Origin: Paenibacillus turicensis
GTDB lineage: Bacteria > Bacillota > Bacilli > Paenibacillales > Paenibacillaceae
Direction: 5' to 3'
NCBI RefSeq assembly: GCF_017873435.1
Contig: NZ_JAGGKG010000004.1
Location: 162,210 to 226,209, forward strand
DNA: 64,000 nt
Shown: piece by piece, positions 27,778 to 37,029 of the stretch
How the letters are laid out: each line of letters opens with the position of its first letter
Position numbering within the stretch: the first letter of the stretch is position 1
The notes under the pieces: model-generated
The model's database searches: none
What the model saw: only the letters and a program-made list of their open reading frames with translations
What the model was told of the DNA's origin: nothing
Program-made: the position numbers and the translations under genes

Positions 27778-28485
27778 TTATAGTGATGCTGCTGTAGCTA
27801 ACGCCATTTGAATCATATCGTTAAAGGAGGTTTGACGTTCCTCTGCAGTCGTTTCTTCCCCTGTAATAAGATGATCACTTACTGTAAGAATTGCTAAGGC
27901 ATGTACACCAAATTTAGCTGCCAATGTGTAAAGCGCAGTCGTTTCCATTTCTACGCCAAGCACGCCGTAATCCATTAGCTTTTGTACATAGGTCTTATCA
28001 TCACGATAAAACATATCGGAGCTAAATACGTTACCTACTTGCAATTTAAGCCCTCTCGCTGTGCCTTCATCATAAGCCGCCTTTAGCAAGGAGAAGTTAG
28101 CGATTGGTGCATAATCAAAGCCACCAAAGATGTGCTGATTCATACTTGAATCCGTACAGGATGCTTGTGCTAAAATGACATCTCTGACGTGTACATCCTT
28201 TTGCATCCCGCCACATGTTCCAACGCGAATTAAGTTTTTCACTTTATATTCAGAAATTAATTCGTTTACATAAATGCTAATGGATGGAATCCCCATGCCT
28301 GTTCCTTGTACAGAAATCTGTTTGCCCTGGTATGTACCAGTGAAACCTAACATGCCTCGAACCTGATTGTAGCACGTTACATCCTCTAAATACGTTTCTG
28401 CGATATATTTTGCACGTAACGGGTCTCCCGGAAGCAAAATTGTATCTGCAATTTGTCCTTGTGTAGCTCCAATATGAACACTCAT
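27778..28485 (-). CDS. deoD: Purine-nucleoside phosphorylase DeoD-type
   Basis: The 235-residue protein matches hexameric bacterial PNP along its whole length: [30 protein letters not shown], the phosphate-binding RVGTCGGMQ, the purine-site [12 protein letters not shown] and the C-terminal [15 protein letters not shown]. The Asp of SDH protonates the purine base. It cleaves inosine, guanosine and adenosine with phosphate to free base and ribose-1-phosphate in purine salvage. The gene follows a LysR gene by 12 bases. AAGGAGG precedes the ATG. Confidence 0.97.
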   Translation of the reverse strand: MSVHIGATQGQIADTILLPGDPLRAKYIAETYLEDVTCYNQVRGMLGFTGTYQGKQISVQGTGMGIPSISIYVNELISEYKVKNLIRVGTCGGMQKDVHVRDVILAQASCTDSSMNQHIFGGFDYAPIANFSLLKAAYDEGTARGLKLQVGNVFSSDMFYRDDKTYVQKLMDYGVLGVEMETTALYTLAAKFGVHALAILTVSDHLITGEETTAEERQTSFNDMIQMALATAASL

Positions 28486-28497
28486 GTTGGTACCTCC

Positions 28498-29352
28498 TTA
28501 AATTTTGCTTACTTTAATCATGTCAATAAAGGCTTGAATCGTACTCGTTAAATAAATATCCTTGCGATGAATAAATACCGTCGTAATTTTGCGGTAAGAT
28601 GCAGGAACTGGATGACAGAAGACAGCGGATGAGTCCGTTAGATGAGCGACTGCGGTTTTTGGCAAAATCGTTAAGCCAATACCAGCCTGTACTCCAGCTA
28701 ATATCATATCAAATGTACCAAATTCCATAATCCGTTTAGGAATAATGCCGGCATCCTTGAGCCAACCTTCTAGCCTTTGACGGTACCCACATCCTTTATT
28801 ATATAATAACATGGGCTTTTGCGTAATTTCTTCTAATGAAAAATGTTTACTTTTTGAGACAAGTACAAGCTCCTCCTGAATGACCTCATGTTGTTCAATA
28901 AATGGATGCTGGATCGGCCCAGTCACGATGGCGCCATCAAGCTCACCTTCTAATACCTTTTCAATTAAATGATTGGTAACCCCACTTTGTATCGATAAAT
29001 CTACATCGGGATATTTACTACAATACTGGGACAAAAGCGCAGGAAATATACTCACGGTTTCTACAACACCAATATCCATAATGCCCGCAGGCTGTGAAGT
29101 GCTATGGAAATAACGTTGCATTTCATCAAAGGCGGTTAAAATCGTTTTGGTATATTCCAACAACCTTTTACCCTCACTATTTAAACTAACTCCCCGTTTA
29201 TGTCGATCAAATAATGGCGTCTTCAGCTCTTTTTCTAGTAGCTTAATTCTTGCTGTCACATTGGATTGTACATAAGACAGCTCCTTGGCTGCCTTGCTGA
29301 TGCTTGCATGGTTTGCAACCACCTGAAAAATACGTAAATCATTAATGTCCAC
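28498..29352 (-). CDS. LysR family transcriptional regulator
   Basis: The 284-residue protein has the LysR winged helix (LRIFQVVANHASISKAAKEL, VQSNVTARIKLLEKELKTPL) and a two-lobe effector domain with GELDGAIVTGPIQ and FDMILAGVQAGIGLTILP. The start is GTG behind GGGAGG. It lies 12 bases ahead of deoD and is divergent from an EamA-family transporter gene. The transporter is the usual kind of LysR target; co-transcription with deoD may be incidental. Confidence 0.92.
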   Translation of the reverse strand: MDINDLRIFQVVANHASISKAAKELSYVQSNVTARIKLLEKELKTPLFDRHKRGVSLNSEGKRLLEYTKTILTAFDEMQRYFHSTSQPAGIMDIGVVETVSIFPALLSQYCSKYPDVDLSIQSGVTNHLIEKVLEGELDGAIVTGPIQHPFIEQHEVIQEELVLVSKSKHFSLEEITQKPMLLYNKGCGYRQRLEGWLKDAGIIPKRIMEFGTFDMILAGVQAGIGLTILPKTAVAHLTDSSAVFCHPVPASYRKITTVFIHRKDIYLTSTIQAFIDMIKVSKI

Positions 29353-29509
29353 GCTATTCCTCCCTTCTCACTCCCATTTCTATCTAGATATCATCATAAA
29401 TGATTAAACAGATCATTTTCAATCATTTTACAACTGTGATTTATTTCCTTATGATTAGTTGCAGGTCTTTAAATCGGAATAAAGTTAACAGGAGGAAGCA
29501 CAGCGAATT

Positions 29510-30472
29510 ATGACATCGAGACGGCTTATATTAGGGGCGATTTTTTGCTTAATCGCAAGTATTTCATGGGGGGCAATGTTTCCAGTTGCACATGTGGCAC
29601 TAGCGCATATTGACCCATTTTATTTTTCATTTCTTCGATACCTCGTTGTAGGGATCATTTTAGCGATCATGTTAGGGTTAAAGGAAGGGAAAAAAGCTTT
29701 CCGTTTAGAAAAAAGAGGGCTTATGCTAACGTTTTATGGCAGTATGGCCTTTACGGTTTATAACATGTGTGTGTTTATGGGGCAACATATGGCAGGGGAA
29801 TCGGGACCCATCTCTGCTTCGATTATGGAAACGATGATGCCAATGATCTCCATTGCTTTTTTATGGATTACAACGAAAAAGGCTCCTCCATTTTTTACGA
29901 TCATTAGCATTGTCATTGCTACCCTTGGGGCATTTTTAGTTAGTACACGTGGGGATTTGAGCTTTTTCTCCAATGCTGCTCAAAATGTATTTCCACTCTT
30001 ATTTATTTTTATTGGTGTGGTTGGCTGGGTGATCTATTCTATGGGAGGTTCACGTTATAGTGATTGGTCAATCCTTCGTTATTCGACGTTGACTTGCTTG
30101 CTTGGCTCCTTGGTTTCGTTTGTCATTATTAGTATTGGCACAGGTATAGGTGTGCTGAATATCCCTACCCTCCAACAGCTAGGAACTATTAAATATGAAA
30201 TGAGCTTTATGATCTTATTGCCCGGCTTAGCCGCTTTATTATGTTGGAATGCAGGTCTCAAGCTGTTATCACCAATTAACGGAATTTTATTTATTAACTT
30301 TGTACCTGTAACTACGTTTTTAATTATGGCACTGCAAGGTTATCATATTAATATGTATGAATTATACGGCACATTGCTGATCATATTTGCTTTAGTCTTT
30401 AATAACTTTGCAGGTCGTAGAAGTCATGTCCTCCAGCCTAAGGTGATTAAACCTCAGCAAATGAGTGCGTAA
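29510..30472 (+). CDS. DMT superfamily transporter (EamA)
   Basis: The 320-residue protein contains ten hydrophobic helices arranged as two EamA repeats, beginning RRLILGAIFCLIASISWGAM and SFLRYLVVGIILAIM. The second half shows LLPGLAALLCWNAGLKLLSP and FINFVPVTTFLIM. EamA proteins export amino acids or other small metabolites, or work as importers in a few cases. The divergent LysR gene is its likely regulator. A perfect hairpin follows the gene. Confidence 0.92.
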   Translation: MTSRRLILGAIFCLIASISWGAMFPVAHVALAHIDPFYFSFLRYLVVGIILAIMLGLKEGKKAFRLEKRGLMLTFYGSMAFTVYNMCVFMGQHMAGESGPISASIMETMMPMISIAFLWITTKKAPPFFTIISIVIATLGAFLVSTRGDLSFFSNAAQNVFPLLFIFIGVVGWVIYSMGGSRYSDWSILRYSTLTCLLGSLVSFVIISIGTGIGVLNIPTLQQLGTIKYEMSFMILLPGLAALLCWNAGLKLLSPINGILFINFVPVTTFLIMALQGYHINMYELYGTLLIIFALVFNNFAGRRSHVLQPKVIKPQQMSA

Positions 30473-30518
30473 ATCAGTTTGTTGCTTTTTGGGAAAAAGA
30501 TCAGGATAACAAAAACTA

Positions 30519-30540
30519 AGCCTTTTCATATGAAAAGGCT
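30519..30540 (+). terminator. Perfect palindromic hairpin
   Basis: AGCCTTTTCATATGAAAAGGCT is a perfect 22-base palindrome 46 bases after the EamA gene. There is no clear T-run behind it. The rest of 30473-30728 is AT-rich with nothing recognisable. Confidence 0.5.
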
Positions 30541-30728
30541 ACTGATTTATTGGTTATTAATACTTTTACTAGAAATAATGATTTCGGACAATTTGTTTTC
30601 CCAAATGAGGTTCTTCTCCAGCAAAATATAGTTAAAACAAGTTGAAAGACATAAGTAAAAACAACTTATCTGCGCAAAAGCTATTAAAGTTATATTCTAG
30701 CTAAAATCGAATTCTTTGATGAACCTCT

Positions 30729-31640
30729 TTATATTAAATAGCGTTTAAGATGGTCAATCATCATCTGCCAACCTGCTACGGCATCCTCTTTATCGCTGTG
30801 CGTAAACCCATGATAGGAGTTTTCAAAGCATTTATACGTCAGTTCCACACCTGCCTCAACAAGCTTATCTCTAAACCTCTCTTCCTCTTGAAGCAAGGAA
30901 TCATGACCCGCTGTTAAAAGTAACGTTGGTGGGAATGTTTTTAAGCCATTTAGTGATGCATACAGGGGTGATACTAGTGGATTTAAACGTTCTTCTTTTT
31001 CCATCGTATAGCAAGCATCAAACATTCTAGCCATTTTAGGAGGTATTGCTCCCTTCGGCTGTGGCTTTGAATAAGCATCACTATGTAAATCTAGCGGAGG
31101 ATAGTCTAAAATAATACATTTGAGATTGAGATTTAGTTCAGGGGCAAGTGCATCCTTCAAGCAAATGGCCGCGGTAAGATTACCACCCGCACTATGTCCA
31201 CCCACCGCAATATTTTCTGGATCAATCCCTAGCTGATCGGCATGTTGTTTCGCGTATTTCACGACTGCATAACATTCATTAAGTGCCGTAGGAAATACAA
31301 CCTCTGGTGAAAGACTGTAATCGATACTAATAATTTTAACGTTGGCCTGGTGCGCCACATTCATTAAGTAGGGATCATCCATCTCAGGACTGCCAATTAC
31401 AAAACCTCCACCATGGATATTAATAAATAAAGGAAGCTTTTGTTCTGACTCCATATTGTAAGTAAGCACTCTAACTTGACCTGCTTCTGTCGGCAAAAGT
31501 AACTCTTTGCCTGCTGGTTTTTTGCTTACACTACTACCTGCAGGAGAAAAGGAAGACATTAATCGAAATAATTTTGCTCTTTTCTTCAGTTGCTCTCTGG
31601 AGTATGTTTTTTCCTTTGGAATTTTTTTGTTTCCAGCCAT
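30729..31640 (-). CDS. Alpha/beta hydrolase, hormone-sensitive-lipase family
   Basis: The 303-residue esterase has the family's oxyanion motif HGGGFVIGSPEM, the nucleophile elbow GHSAGGN, the acidic residue in TAGHDSLLQEE and the catalytic histidine in YHGFTHSDKE. The N-terminus is short, basic and without a signal peptide, so it is cytosolic. It hydrolyses short-chain carboxylic esters. GGAGG lies 9 bases before the ATG. It is the last gene of a minus-strand run that also contains a small membrane protein and an IF-3-like gene. Confidence 0.93.
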   Translation of the reverse strand: MAGNKKIPKEKTYSREQLKKRAKLFRLMSSFSPAGSSVSKKPAGKELLLPTEAGQVRVLTYNMESEQKLPLFINIHGGGFVIGSPEMDDPYLMNVAHQANVKIISIDYSLSPEVVFPTALNECYAVVKYAKQHADQLGIDPENIAVGGHSAGGNLTAAICLKDALAPELNLNLKCIILDYPPLDLHSDAYSKPQPKGAIPPKMARMFDACYTMEKEERLNPLVSPLYASLNGLKTFPPTLLLTAGHDSLLQEEERFRDKLVEAGVELTYKCFENSYHGFTHSDKEDAVAGWQMMIDHLKRYLI

Positions 31641-31709
31641 TTTCCATGACCTCCATTCTATAGTTTAGGACTAAATTTTATTTATTTTAATCACTATTTA
31701 TTTACATTT

Positions 31710-31892
31710 CTATTTGTTTTCGTTTTTTTGGTTTCTCAATTTCTTGTTATACAATCTCACACTAATATAATAGAGCAATATGCAAACAACTAAAGCCCCA
31801 TTACGGTATGATGAGTAAGCATCCATAAACCAAATAATTGACATGCTTACTATAAGATATATGACGGTCATTAGTAATTTAACTATATTCAT
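31710..31892 (-). CDS. Small two-helix membrane protein
   Basis: The 60-residue product is two hydrophobic stretches (LLMTVIYLIVSMSIIWFM and NGALVVCILLYYISVRLY) with a short loop and a basic tail. A GGTGG ribosome binding site lies 7 bases ahead of the ATG. Same-strand neighbours are the esterase and the IF-3-like gene. I recognise no family. It is small enough that chance cannot be excluded, but the start signal and helix pattern argue for a real gene. Confidence 0.55.
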   Translation of the reverse strand: MNIVKLLMTVIYLIVSMSIIWFMDAYSSYRNGALVVCILLYYISVRLYNKKLRNQKNENK

Positions 31893-31922
31893 TTAGTACC
31901 CACCTATCATCTAGTCAGTTCA

Positions 31923-32438
31923 TTATACAGGGTTTACCTTCACCGTAACCCCTTTGCCACTTTGCTGAATACCTGTTTCCTTTTTCCCAAATGGAGCAAG
32001 CTCCTTTAACAATTCCTCTAGTGTTTCCTTTGCTCTGATACCTTCTTTGCCTTTGGCTGCGATAACAATCTGTACAGGTTTTCCAGCCTCTAGCATTTTA
32101 ATCGCTTGTCTCTTCTTTGTATCTAAATCATGCTTTTCAATATTAGCAGTCAGCCTAATCTCCTTCACCTTCACTTTAGACCCTTGCCCTCCAGAACCCT
32201 TCTGAGATTGGTGATTTTGCTTTTGTTTTGACTGTTGGCTTGTTTTCTCTTGCTTCGCAGCTCCCTTTTTCATCAGCTTACAAGGAGGTGGGCTGGACAT
32301 GAGCGAGATGCAGACTAGATCTGTTTTATGCTTACGCGCTAATTCAAGTGCATCTGCGGTACGCATAATGCCTAGGTCCTCTCCGTTGATACCTGTAAGC
32401 TGAACCTCACTCACTCGGATTTGTTCATTTATAATCAT
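31923..32438 (-). CDS. Translation initiation factor IF-3-like paralogue
   Basis: The 171-residue protein has both IF-3 domains. The N-domain reads INEQIRVSEVQLTGINGEDL, then ALELARKHKTDLVCIS and PPPCKLMKKG. The C-domain begins VKEIRLTANIEKHDLDTKKR and AIKMLEAGKPVQIV. Between them lies a Gln/Lys/Ser/Gly-rich linker longer than usual. The normally conserved RGRE-like stretch after the second strand is replaced by AAKGKEGIRA. It has no rpmI/rplT neighbours, so it is a paralogue rather than infC. It may bind the 30S subunit under special conditions. I chose the ATG at 32438 because GGGAG lies 8 bases upstream. Confidence 0.85.
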   Translation of the reverse strand: MIINEQIRVSEVQLTGINGEDLGIMRTADALELARKHKTDLVCISLMSSPPPCKLMKKGAAKQEKTSQQSKQKQNHQSQKGSGGQGSKVKVKEIRLTANIEKHDLDTKKRQAIKMLEAGKPVQIVIAAKGKEGIRAKETLEELLKELAPFGKKETGIQQSGKGVTVKVNPV

Positions 32439-32621
32439 AAGTAACACTCCCTTAACGGAAACTAGTTTCTAACTTCAAAATAATGGGTAAATCTATTTTT
32501 AGAACTTTATATTATTGTACACTAATCTCCGCCTGGGGATAACAGGCTGTATTCACAACCTTTCATTCATAGAAATACATAATATTTTATAAGTTTATTA
32601 TTAATATTTGGAGGTTCAAAC

Positions 32622-33389
32622 ATGCCTGAAAGTTTAATGAAGCATCTTACCTATGGCAATACAGCAATCATTCACCAAGCGCAATTTACTTGCCCACTCC
32701 CCCGAGTAGGCAATGATCAGCCTTTATGTATTATTCCAGATGATAATATTTCTGAAATGCTTGAAATGTACATGGAAGAAGGAGAACATGAGACGTTAGC
32801 CCAATATGTTGAACACGGAATAGAGCAAATTGAATCTTTAAATAAGCTTGATGTCTTCAGACAAATTGCCGACTCTCACTTTCAATTCTGGGACTTACCT
32901 GAAGAAGAAAAAAACGTAGCTAATCTTTCATTTGATGAAATCTACAGTATATTCCGTAAAGGCTGGGATTCAGATTTAGTAGATGAAAAGATCATCGATA
33001 GTGATCCTGTTCCCGAAGCTCTTAAAGATCAGGAGTGGTTTTCTAATCGCATTGAAGGAGATTGCATTTCACTCCAGCTTCCGCTCTCAGAGAGCTATTT
33101 AAGTCCTTTATGGGTTCCTATGGGAGGATACAACGAATGCCCAACGCCAATTGTACAAACGGCTATTTTTAGGGAATGGTTTACCCAATATGGAGCAGTA
33201 CCCATTCTTGTTACAGAGAGTAGCTGGGTGCTTCAAGTGGATCATACACCACAAAGTGATGAGGAAGCCATAAGGTTGGCACGAGAGCATTTTTTCTTTT
33301 GCCCGTATGTGCTTGAAACTAGGGATTCACTAGGACAATATGCTGACTCCTTAAAGAAACACAAAATTTGGCACTTCTGGTGGGATTGA
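32622..33389 (+). CDS. DUF4253 domain-containing protein
   Basis: The 255-residue soluble protein ends in a DUF4253 domain: WVPMGGYNECPTPIVQTAIF, then WFTQYGAVPILVTES, EEAIRLAREHFFFCPYV and the terminal IWHFWWD. The N-terminal 130 residues are acidic and helical with no family I know. DUF4253 proteins are often found among bacterial immunity-type genes, though no activity has been shown. It is followed at 6 bases by another small gene on the same strand; the pair shares a strong terminator. GGAGG precedes the ATG. Confidence 0.85.
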   Translation: MPESLMKHLTYGNTAIIHQAQFTCPLPRVGNDQPLCIIPDDNISEMLEMYMEEGEHETLAQYVEHGIEQIESLNKLDVFRQIADSHFQFWDLPEEEKNVANLSFDEIYSIFRKGWDSDLVDEKIIDSDPVPEALKDQEWFSNRIEGDCISLQLPLSESYLSPLWVPMGGYNECPTPIVQTAIFREWFTQYGAVPILVTESSWVLQVDHTPQSDEEAIRLAREHFFFCPYVLETRDSLGQYADSLKKHKIWHFWWD

Positions 33390-33395
33390 GGTCGG

Positions 33396-33917
33396 ATGAA
33401 TATGAAAACAATCGAACAATTTTTAACAAGTGACTGGTATCAAGCGGTTTTAACTGAAGTGATTCAGCTTAAACCTCATATCAAGTTTGTTGATCATGCT
33501 AGTTATGAGGCTGATTTTTTAATGTCTTCGTTTAAGGAACGGAACCATGTTCTTCATGACTTTAATGCATCAATACCAACAGAAGAACAATGCGTGAATT
33601 GGCTAATGGAACTATACAACGACGAGAAGGAGAACATCATATCTTACGTTGTGGCGCGCTTGACCTTTAGTGAGCAATTAGATGATGATCCAGATGGAGA
33701 ATTTCCAGAGGGTGAAGAGCTTGCTGAAGGGGATCGTTCCGAGGTTATTGAGGTTTTAGGCTTTGTAAGATCCGTGATTGCAGATACGATTATTGAGTAT
33801 GATTTGGTCAAAAACCACCCTAAACAACTAACCGCATATTATAAACGTACACGCATTCCAGGTGCAGCTAAGTTTTCATCCCAAATTAAAAAGCTGTATG
33901 CTTCAGTGGTGGAATAA
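33396..33917 (+). CDS. Hypothetical protein, partner of the DUF4253 gene
   Basis: This 173-residue acidic protein is mostly helical (IEQFLTSDWYQAVLTEVIQL, VIEVLGFVRSVIADTIIEYD) with an Asp/Glu/Gly-rich loop in the middle (DDDPDGEFPEGEELAEGD). No signal peptide or membrane segment is present. I do not recognise its family. It is co-transcribed with the DUF4253 gene (6-base gap) and ends before a strong terminator. The ATG at 33402 is an equally good start. Confidence 0.7.
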   Translation: MNMKTIEQFLTSDWYQAVLTEVIQLKPHIKFVDHASYEADFLMSSFKERNHVLHDFNASIPTEEQCVNWLMELYNDEKENIISYVVARLTFSEQLDDDPDGEFPEGEELAEGDRSEVIEVLGFVRSVIADTIIEYDLVKNHPKQLTAYYKRTRIPGAAKFSSQIKKLYASVVE

Positions 33918-33955
33918 ATAAATGTAGCTAGACAAATGACTATAAGTAAAGGGAA

Positions 33956-33980
33956 AAAGCGGCGATTGCCGCTTTTTTTT
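33956..33980 (+). terminator. Strong terminator
   Basis: AAGCGGC and GCCGCTT form a tight GC-rich hairpin with a 4-base loop, followed by eight T. It ends the DUF4253 gene pair. Confidence 0.9.
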
Positions 33981-34047
33981 GTATTTTCTATCATATATCC
34001 ATAATATATAACGAGATTGTCGGTAATAAGGTAGCAATATTACTAGA

Positions 34048-34611
34048 TCACCGATGATAAAATGCACAACTTGTCAGGTGATCGTTGACCATACCAATCG
34101 ATTGCATAAGTGCATAAATTGTAGTTGATCCCACAAATTTAAAGCCATGCTTTTTCAAATCCTTACTAATTTTGTCTGACAAAGGTGTGCTTGCTGGAAC
34201 CTGCTCAACACTTGTCCACGCATTCACAATCGGCTTATGATCTACAAATGACCATAAATAATGATCTAATGAGCCATATTTGTCACGCAGCTTGAAATAC
34301 GCCTTTGCATTGCTAATTACAGCCTTAACTTTGAGCTTGTTTTTTATTATCCCATCATTTTGCAGTAACGCTTCCACTTTATCCTCGTCATAATGAATGA
34401 GCAGGTCTGGATCAAAGTTATCAAAGGCTTCACATAAAGTTTCCATTTTCTTCAAAATTGTAAACCAGCTAAGTCCCGCCTGCTTACCCTCTAAAATTAT
34501 CATTTTAAATAGCTGCTTATCATCATGAACGGGAACCCCCCAATGCGCATCATGATAGTTTTGTTCAAGCTCACTTTTAGTTGCCCAGTCACATCGAGTA
34601 ACCTCTGTCAT
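34048..34611 (-). CDS. tag: DNA-3-methyladenine glycosylase I
   Basis: The 187-residue protein matches Tag from end to end: the N-terminal RCDWATKSELEQNYHDAHWG with the zinc-binding Cys, then FKMIILEGKQAGLSWFTILK, KLKVKAVISNAKAYF, LSDKISKDLKKHGFKFVGSTT and the C-terminal zinc ligands around MVNDHLTSCAFYHR. It excises 3-methyladenine from alkylated DNA in base excision repair. GGAG lies ahead of the ATG. It stands at the end of a minus-strand group that includes a GNAT gene. Confidence 0.96.
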   Translation of the reverse strand: MTEVTRCDWATKSELEQNYHDAHWGVPVHDDKQLFKMIILEGKQAGLSWFTILKKMETLCEAFDNFDPDLLIHYDEDKVEALLQNDGIIKNKLKVKAVISNAKAYFKLRDKYGSLDHYLWSFVDHKPIVNAWTSVEQVPASTPLSDKISKDLKKHGFKFVGSTTIYALMQSIGMVNDHLTSCAFYHR

Positions 34612-34718
34612 TTAATCTCTCCTTACTTTAATTTTCTTCTATGTGATCATCTTCATTCTATAGTCGTTTGATAGTTTAAAGTATTATCTATTAGTTTCAA
34701 TTTATTAGTTCTAATCTA

Positions 34719-35516
34719 TTATAACCAATCTATCGTATTCATCTCAGCAACAACCTCGTTGCTTTTAGCTGTCATCTCAATCCAAGCAGGTCTAAATCCA
34801 CTTGTGATCGCATTACGTACCGATTTAATATTTGACCATGCTGCACAATAAAAAGGAACCTTACCACGCTCTAATATTTCAATGGCTAAACGACTCGTTA
34901 ATGCAGATGCAATCCCTTGTCTACGATATTCGGGATCTACATCCACCCCAATCTGCCACATCGTATCACAGTCTGCAGAGCAACCAGCTAATCCAATCAA
35001 CTTATCACCATCATAGGCACCTACACCTAGAACATCCAAATGCTTACGTTTTTCACACAACGCATTACTCCACTGATCTAAATACAACTCAGTGAAATCC
35101 TCGGGCAATAACAGCTTTAATTCATAATCACATGGTGTTGGTTGAAGCACTTTCATATCTGGTAAAAAGTATTGCGCCATATGGCAAATTCGCATATTTC
35201 GCTTTTGAAGCTCATCATTAAGAATGTGCATATTTGGAGTTTCAAAGCAATGATAGTCTTTATACTTATCTAAGTAAGCCTTTACAACCTCTTTAATTTC
35301 AGTATTCACCGATGCAACGATATTATTACCATAAGATACTAGATTACAGTAAAAGGGTAGCTCTAAATATTTTCTAGCCTCTGCATTTTTAACAGATTCT
35401 ACAATCATATTATCACTACGTGTAAAATCTAGTTCGTTACAACTCGCATCAATCGCAGATTGAGCCATAGCTATTTTTAACATTTCTTGGTTTGTTATGT
35501 TTGTCAGTTTTCCCAT
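34719..35516 (-). CDS. GNAT family N-acetyltransferase
   Basis: The C-terminal half of this 265-residue protein has the GNAT core: LGVGAYDGDKLIGLAGCS, WQIGVDVDPEYRRQGIASAL with the acetyl-CoA loop, and FYCAAWSNIKSVRNAITSGF. The N-terminal 130 residues resemble the accessory part of a FR47-like or tandem GNAT protein. It transfers an acetyl group in the cytosol to an unknown acceptor. It is 29 bases behind a small membrane protein gene on the same strand, so co-transcription is likely. Confidence 0.9.
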   Translation of the reverse strand: MGKLTNITNQEMLKIAMAQSAIDASCNELDFTRSDNMIVESVKNAEARKYLELPFYCNLVSYGNNIVASVNTEIKEVVKAYLDKYKDYHCFETPNMHILNDELQKRNMRICHMAQYFLPDMKVLQPTPCDYELKLLLPEDFTELYLDQWSNALCEKRKHLDVLGVGAYDGDKLIGLAGCSADCDTMWQIGVDVDPEYRRQGIASALTSRLAIEILERGKVPFYCAAWSNIKSVRNAITSGFRPAWIEMTAKSNEVVAEMNTIDWL

Positions 35517-35545
35517 ATCTATTATCTTTCCCCTCTCTTCAACTA

Positions 35546-36016
35546 CTATAACTTTAAAGCTTTACGATGCTCAATATGAATGCCAATATGTCCAATGCCT
35601 AAGATAATCACAGCAAATATTAACCATACTACTTGACCATAAATACCTAATAGAAAAAAGGCAATGATAGGTAGAGTCGCCCCTGCAACCGGGATACCTG
35701 CATAGGAGCTATAAAAGTCGGCTAATGTTTTGCTGCTTCTAAAATAACAAATCCACCACAATTCATACATCAGCATAAAAATGACGGCGACAACAAGCCA
35801 AATCGTCCAGAGTGACCAGCCTTGCACATTAAAATCTGAAAATATCAAGACAATTGTTGTCACTAAAGCTTGACCTATACGTTCTAACCATACAAGAACT
35901 TTATTTTCATCTAATGTGGGTTTAGGTGCAGATTTATCACTTGCATAAATTATATTTGGGATAAATAGCATAAGTAGAAATAAAAGTCCGATATACGAAA
36001 AACCAAAGTGCCCCAA
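35546..36016 (-). CDS. Hypothetical four-helix membrane protein
   Basis: The 156-residue protein has a signal-like first helix (YIGLLFLLMLFIPNIIYA) and then three or four more hydrophobic segments, including TIWLVVAVIFMLMYELWWI and VVWLIFAVIILGIGHIGIH. The start is TTG, 7-8 bases behind GGGAGG. It lies between a hypothetical gene and a GNAT gene in the same orientation with gaps of 16 and 29 bases. I recognise no family. Confidence 0.7.
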   Translation of the reverse strand: MGHFGFSYIGLLFLLMLFIPNIIYASDKSAPKPTLDENKVLVWLERIGQALVTTIVLIFSDFNVQGWSLWTIWLVVAVIFMLMYELWWICYFRSSKTLADFYSSYAGIPVAGATLPIIAFFLLGIYGQVVWLIFAVIILGIGHIGIHIEHRKALKL

Positions 36017-36032
36017 AACTTAGCCTCCCTAC

Positions 36033-36836
36033 CTATAAATAAGCCCCAAAATAAAAATCAACCTTTTGTTTATCATAACGATCTATTCCAAGCCATGAAT
36101 CTACAGATACAAAATCTGTTCCTCTACCACGTTCAGGCCCAAGTCGCTCCTCTGAAGCTAGTATACCTGCAAATCCCCATACCTCCATGATGACATCACG
36201 CTCATTTTGATTAGAAGGCAATACATCCTTCCAGCGTTTCTCTAATTTACGTGCAGTGTCCTTCTCCGCACAGGCCTCTACCTCTGCCAATAAATTTTTG
36301 AGAATCTGAATATCAGCAGGGGTTACTTCTACGGGTTCTTCCTTTGCCAACAGCTCTAAATCCATCCAGCAATACAGTAGCCAGTTCAAGCGAACGCCAC
36401 CCCATTTTACACGCTCAAAGTTTAGTATATTAATATCTTCATTCACCCAACCGTCTTTCGACATCAGCTTAGCATCGTTGCAATAAAAGCAATGACTATA
36501 GTTAGCACGCTCCAGCCACTTATCATTGTAATTATGTTGGATTAATGACGCTGTTAAATCGTAACTAGATAAGCTGCTCCGCAAATATACCTTTCTAGTG
36601 GATAAACTATGCAAAAAGGCTGAGGCTACCTTTTCCTTTGTAATTTCGTGCTCAAGCAAATACCGGATTCTCGTTACACATTCATCATGAGTCATCGTAA
36701 CAGGATCGAACATAACCCCCTTGCTTTTAGCATATTCAAAATCTTCCCCTTGGAAAGGTGATGAATTCCCTCTAGGCTTCCATCCTTGCGCGGACCAAAA
36801 CGTGGTTTGTAGTATTTTTTTAGCTTTTGCGTCCAT
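36033..36836 (-). CDS. Hypothetical protein
   Basis: The 267-residue soluble protein contains a CFYCN motif in its centre and Trp-rich patches such as VKWGGVRLNWLLYCWMDLEL, ending in DFVSVDSWLGIDRYDKQKV. The motif might bind metal, but only one Cys pair is visible. I recognise no family. The ATG at 36836 is preceded by GGAGG at 5 bases. It is the first gene of a minus-strand run and is divergent from the siderophore binding protein gene. Confidence 0.68.
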   Translation of the reverse strand: MDAKAKKILQTTFWSAQGWKPRGNSSPFQGEDFEYAKSKGVMFDPVTMTHDECVTRIRYLLEHEITKEKVASAFLHSLSTRKVYLRSSLSSYDLTASLIQHNYNDKWLERANYSHCFYCNDAKLMSKDGWVNEDINILNFERVKWGGVRLNWLLYCWMDLELLAKEEPVEVTPADIQILKNLLAEVEACAEKDTARKLEKRWKDVLPSNQNERDVIMEVWGFAGILASEERLGPERGRGTDFVSVDSWLGIDRYDKQKVDFYFGAYL

Positions 36837-36875
36837 CTGAACCTCCAATTATATTAAAATTTATGTTATTTACAT

Positions 36876-36890
36876 TGAGAATGATTATCA
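36876..36890. promoter_or_regulatory. Fur box
   Basis: TGAGAATGATTATCA matches the 7-1-7 Fur consensus TGATAATNATTATCA with one change. It lies 140 bases ahead of the siderophore-binding-protein gene, in the divergent intergenic region. Confidence 0.8.
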
Positions 36891-37029
36891 TTATAATAAA
36901 TGAGAAGATCTACATGAATACCTCCTTTGGAAAAACTTTCTATGGATCTACTATAGCTAATAATCAAACATCTTATCAACTTAAATTCAAGTTTTTAACA
37001 CTCATTATAGAGAAAAAGGAGCATTGTTC

